From Gammaproteobacteria bacterium (GTDB lineage: Bacteria; Pseudomonadota; Gammaproteobacteria; Pseudomonadales; Halieaceae): a stretch of 7,996 bases of DNA. This document shows positions 6,346-7,996 of this stretch, piece after piece. The position numbers and the translations under genes were made by a program. Below the pieces are notes generated by a model. That model was not told where the DNA came from, searched no databases, and saw nothing but the letters and a program-made list of their open reading frames with translations. Position 1 is the first letter of the stretch. Every line of letters starts with the position of its first letter. Location of the stretch: assembly GCA_029859085.1 (NCBI GenBank), contig JAOUDU010000101.1, forward strand, positions 1 through 7,996, written 5' to 3'.

Positions 6346-7701
6346 ATGTCTGCAGCAGGTGGCGCCACGGCGCACTGGTCATCCCGGTTTTCCTTCCTGA
6401 TGGCCTCGGTGGGCTTCGCGGTCGGCCTGGGTAATATCTGGCGTTTTCCGTATGTTACCGGCGAGAACGGCGGCGCCGCCTTTGTCCTCATCTACCTGGC
6501 CTGCGCGTTCGGCATCGGGGTGCCGATCCTGATGGCAGAGATATTGATCGGTCGGCGCGGGCAGGGCAGCCCGCCGTCCGCCATGGCGACGGTCGCGACA
6601 GCCAGCGGCAGGTCACGCCAGTGGAAATGGGTGGGCGGCATGGGCTTGCTGGCGGCCTATACCATTTCAATTGTCTACGCCGTCGTGGTCGGTTGGGTGC
6701 TGTGGTACCTGTTCAAGGCCGCAACTACGGGCTTTGTCGGTGTCGATGGCCCGGTTGCCGCGGCTGAATTCAGCGCGGTGTTGAATGACAACCTCGGCAT
6801 GCTGTTCTGGACGCTGGTGGGCCTGGGCATCACCGGGTTCATCATTTTTTCCGGAGTGAAAAAGGGCATCGAGCGGGCGGTCGACGTGATGATGCCGATG
6901 ATGTTCGTGCTGCTGCTGGGGTTGGCAACCTACAATTACTTCACCGGCGGTTTCCAGGAGGCGGTTGCCTGGCTGTTCACACCGGATTTCAGCAAGATCG
7001 GGCCCGGCACCGTGCTGGCGGCTATTGGCCAGGCATTTTTCTCCTTCAGCGTGGCCATGGGCGGGATGATGACGTACGGCTCCTACCTGCCCCGTTCCAT
7101 ATCCATCGCCCAGTCGGTGCTCATTATCGCTATCGCGGACACCGGGGTCGCGCTGCTGGCCGGGCTGGTGGTTTTCCCGGCGGTCTTTCACAACGGTCTC
7201 GACCCCGCGGCGGGAGCCGGCCTGATTTTCCAGACCCTGCCGGTGGCGTTTGCCCAGATGCCGGGGGGTTATCTGTTCAGCATCCTGTTCTTCGTCGTGC
7301 TGGCGGTGGCCGGCATCACCTCCCTGGTGGGCCTGGTGGAGACTGTCACCCAGTGGGTGGAAGAGCGTTTTGGCATTGCCCGGCACAAGAGCGCGCTGCT
7401 GGTGGTGGGCTCCGTCGCGGTGCTGAGCCTGCTCAGTTCCCTGTCCTACAATGTCATGGGCGAGATGGACATGGGGGGCAGGAATTTCAATGACATCATG
7501 GACTACTTCTCCAACCAGATCCTGTTGCCCGTGGGCGGAATGCTGATCGCGGTATTCGCCGGCTGGGTGATGAAGAAAGAGGCCAGCCGCGACGAGTTGA
7601 CCACGCTCAATGCCTTTGGCTACGAGACCTGGCACTTCCTGATCCGTTTCGTGGTGCCGCCGGCGCTGCTGGTGATTTTCGTTGCGGGGGTGTTTGGCTA
7701 A
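6346..7701 (+). CDS. Sodium-dependent transporter, NSS (SNF) family, probably amino-acid importer
   Basis: A 451-residue inner-membrane protein opening with the NSS signature: WSSRFSFLMAS, then GFAVGLGNIWRFPY (23-36), ENGGAAF and GVPILMAE. About eleven membrane segments can be placed (roughly 14-35, 43-69, 94-125, 153-170, 178-198, 222-246, 256-281, 306-336, 348-366, 387-409, 429-449). This is the shorter layout of MhsT and Tyt1 rather than the twelve of LeuT. By alignment with LeuT the sodium site 2 residues are kept (Gly23, Val26, Ala322, Thr325, Ser326), and Ala25, Asn30 and Ser233 fit site 1; Asp265 may stand in for LeuT Asn286. Family members import amino acids with Na+; the exact substrate is not readable. 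I prefer ATG 6346, with GTGGA seven bases upstream, over GTG 6334, which lacks a binding site. Its stop overlaps the convergent cardiolipin synthase stop. Confidence 0.94.
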   Translation: MSAAGGATAHWSSRFSFLMASVGFAVGLGNIWRFPYVTGENGGAAFVLIYLACAFGIGVPILMAEILIGRRGQGSPPSAMATVATASGRSRQWKWVGGMGLLAAYTISIVYAVVVGWVLWYLFKAATTGFVGVDGPVAAAEFSAVLNDNLGMLFWTLVGLGITGFIIFSGVKKGIERAVDVMMPMMFVLLLGLATYNYFTGGFQEAVAWLFTPDFSKIGPGTVLAAIGQAFFSFSVAMGGMMTYGSYLPRSISIAQSVLIIAIADTGVALLAGLVVFPAVFHNGLDPAAGAGLIFQTLPVAFAQMPGGYLFSILFFVVLAVAGITSLVGLVETVTQWVEERFGIARHKSALLVVGSVAVLSLLSSLSYNVMGEMDMGGRNFNDIMDYFSNQILLPVGGMLIAVFAGWVMKKEASRDELTTLNAFGYETWHFLIRFVVPPALLVIFVAGVFG

Positions 7702-7996
7702 AGCACCGGTGCGAACAGCCGGGCCACAGCCATCGCGATCGGGAACCAGGCCGGTTTGTTCTCCATCTCCTCCAGGCTGACCTGGCGGCTGCGCCGCAGG
7801 TCGGCCTGCAACATCTGGTCCACCTGCGCCGCGAATACCGGGTCGTCCACCAGCAGCGTAATCTCGAAGCTGAGCCGGAACGAGCGGTTGTCGAAATTGG
7901 CGGTGCCGACCCCGGCGATGTGGTCGTCCATCAGCAGCACCTTCTGGTGCATGAAGCCCCCCTGGTAGCGGTAGAACTTCACCCCGGTCGGCAGCA
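7698..7996 (-). CDS. Cardiolipin synthase, C-terminal part (partial, cut by window edge)
   Basis: The last 99 or so codons of a phospholipase D superfamily protein, reading off the right edge. The second HKD motif is complete: His in FMHQKVLLMDD, the Lys two residues on and the Asp, followed by GVGTANFDNRSF, the Gly-Thr-Asn-Ser portion. After it comes the Cls-type tail with SFEITLLVDD and a stretch rich in Arg and Ser before RLFAPVL, comparable to the ends of bacterial ClsA-type enzymes. Cardiolipin synthases join two phosphatidylglycerols into cardiolipin and glycerol at the inner membrane. The first HKD motif and the N-terminal membrane segments lie outside the window, so another PLD-family member is possible. 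The TAG stop at 7700-7698 overlaps the transporter TAA. Confidence 0.9.
   Translation of the reverse strand, partial: LPTGVKFYRYQGGFMHQKVLLMDDHIAGVGTANFDNRSFRLSFEITLLVDDPVFAAQVDQMLQADLRRSRQVSLEEMENKPAWFPIAMAVARLFAPVL

Noticed and set aside
4617..6491. A 624-codon open frame on the reverse strand across the aminopeptidase gene
   Set aside because: It is antisense to a gene with all metal ligands intact. Its protein is an unlikely mix of His, Arg, Gln and Gly with no recognisable domain. Long antisense frames arise from GC-rich third positions.
6667..7635. A 322-codon reverse-strand frame inside the transporter gene
   Set aside because: The His/Gln-rich product has no domain and lies opposite a clear NSS transporter; another antisense shadow.

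Overview
The window looks like ordinary chromosomal core from a GC-rich gammaproteobacterium. The reasons are a RsuA that follows the enterobacterial protein almost column for column, a bacterial TrmY homologue of the Vibrio/Pseudomonas type, an RsmC/RlmG-family methyltransferase, and uniformly GC-rich third codon positions. A marine lineage such as the Halieaceae/Cellvibrionales would fit, but that is an inference from gene content and style, not something the sequence proves. I see no insertion sequence, integrase, tRNA, rRNA, CRISPR array or clear change in base composition.

Layout. At 1-105 is the last 34 codons of an unrecognised forward gene. A small rubredoxin gene (235-414) is followed nine bases later by a TrmY-family SPOUT methyltransferase (424-1023). 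These run head-on, with two bases between stop codons, into a reverse-strand pair: rsuA (2791-2087, TTG start), whose stop codon shares a base with the start of an rsmC-like rRNA methyltransferase (2087-1026). After a 239-base divergent intergenic region come three forward genes, each with its own leader. They are an exported beta-lactamase-fold serine hydrolase (3031-4350), a three-domain Xaa-Pro aminopeptidase (4464-6257) and an NSS-family Na+-coupled amino-acid transporter (6346-7701). The transporter's stop overlaps by four bases the stop of a reverse-strand cardiolipin synthase whose 3' end closes the window (7698-7996).

How the genes fit together. The left half groups RNA-modification enzymes. 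RsuA makes pseudouridine 516 and RsmC makes m2G1207, both in 16S rRNA. The TrmY homologue belongs to a family that in archaea methylates a pseudouridine; its bacterial substrate is unclear. The right half reads as a peptide and amino-acid use neighbourhood: a peptidase that releases residues in front of proline, next to an amino-acid importer. Separate leaders mean they need not be co-transcribed.

The most unexpected regularity is a TA-n-ACT hexamer followed by GG at 32-33 bases before three start codons (rubredoxin, aminopeptidase, transporter). I read these as -10 promoter elements. I did not find an undescribed multi-gene system here.
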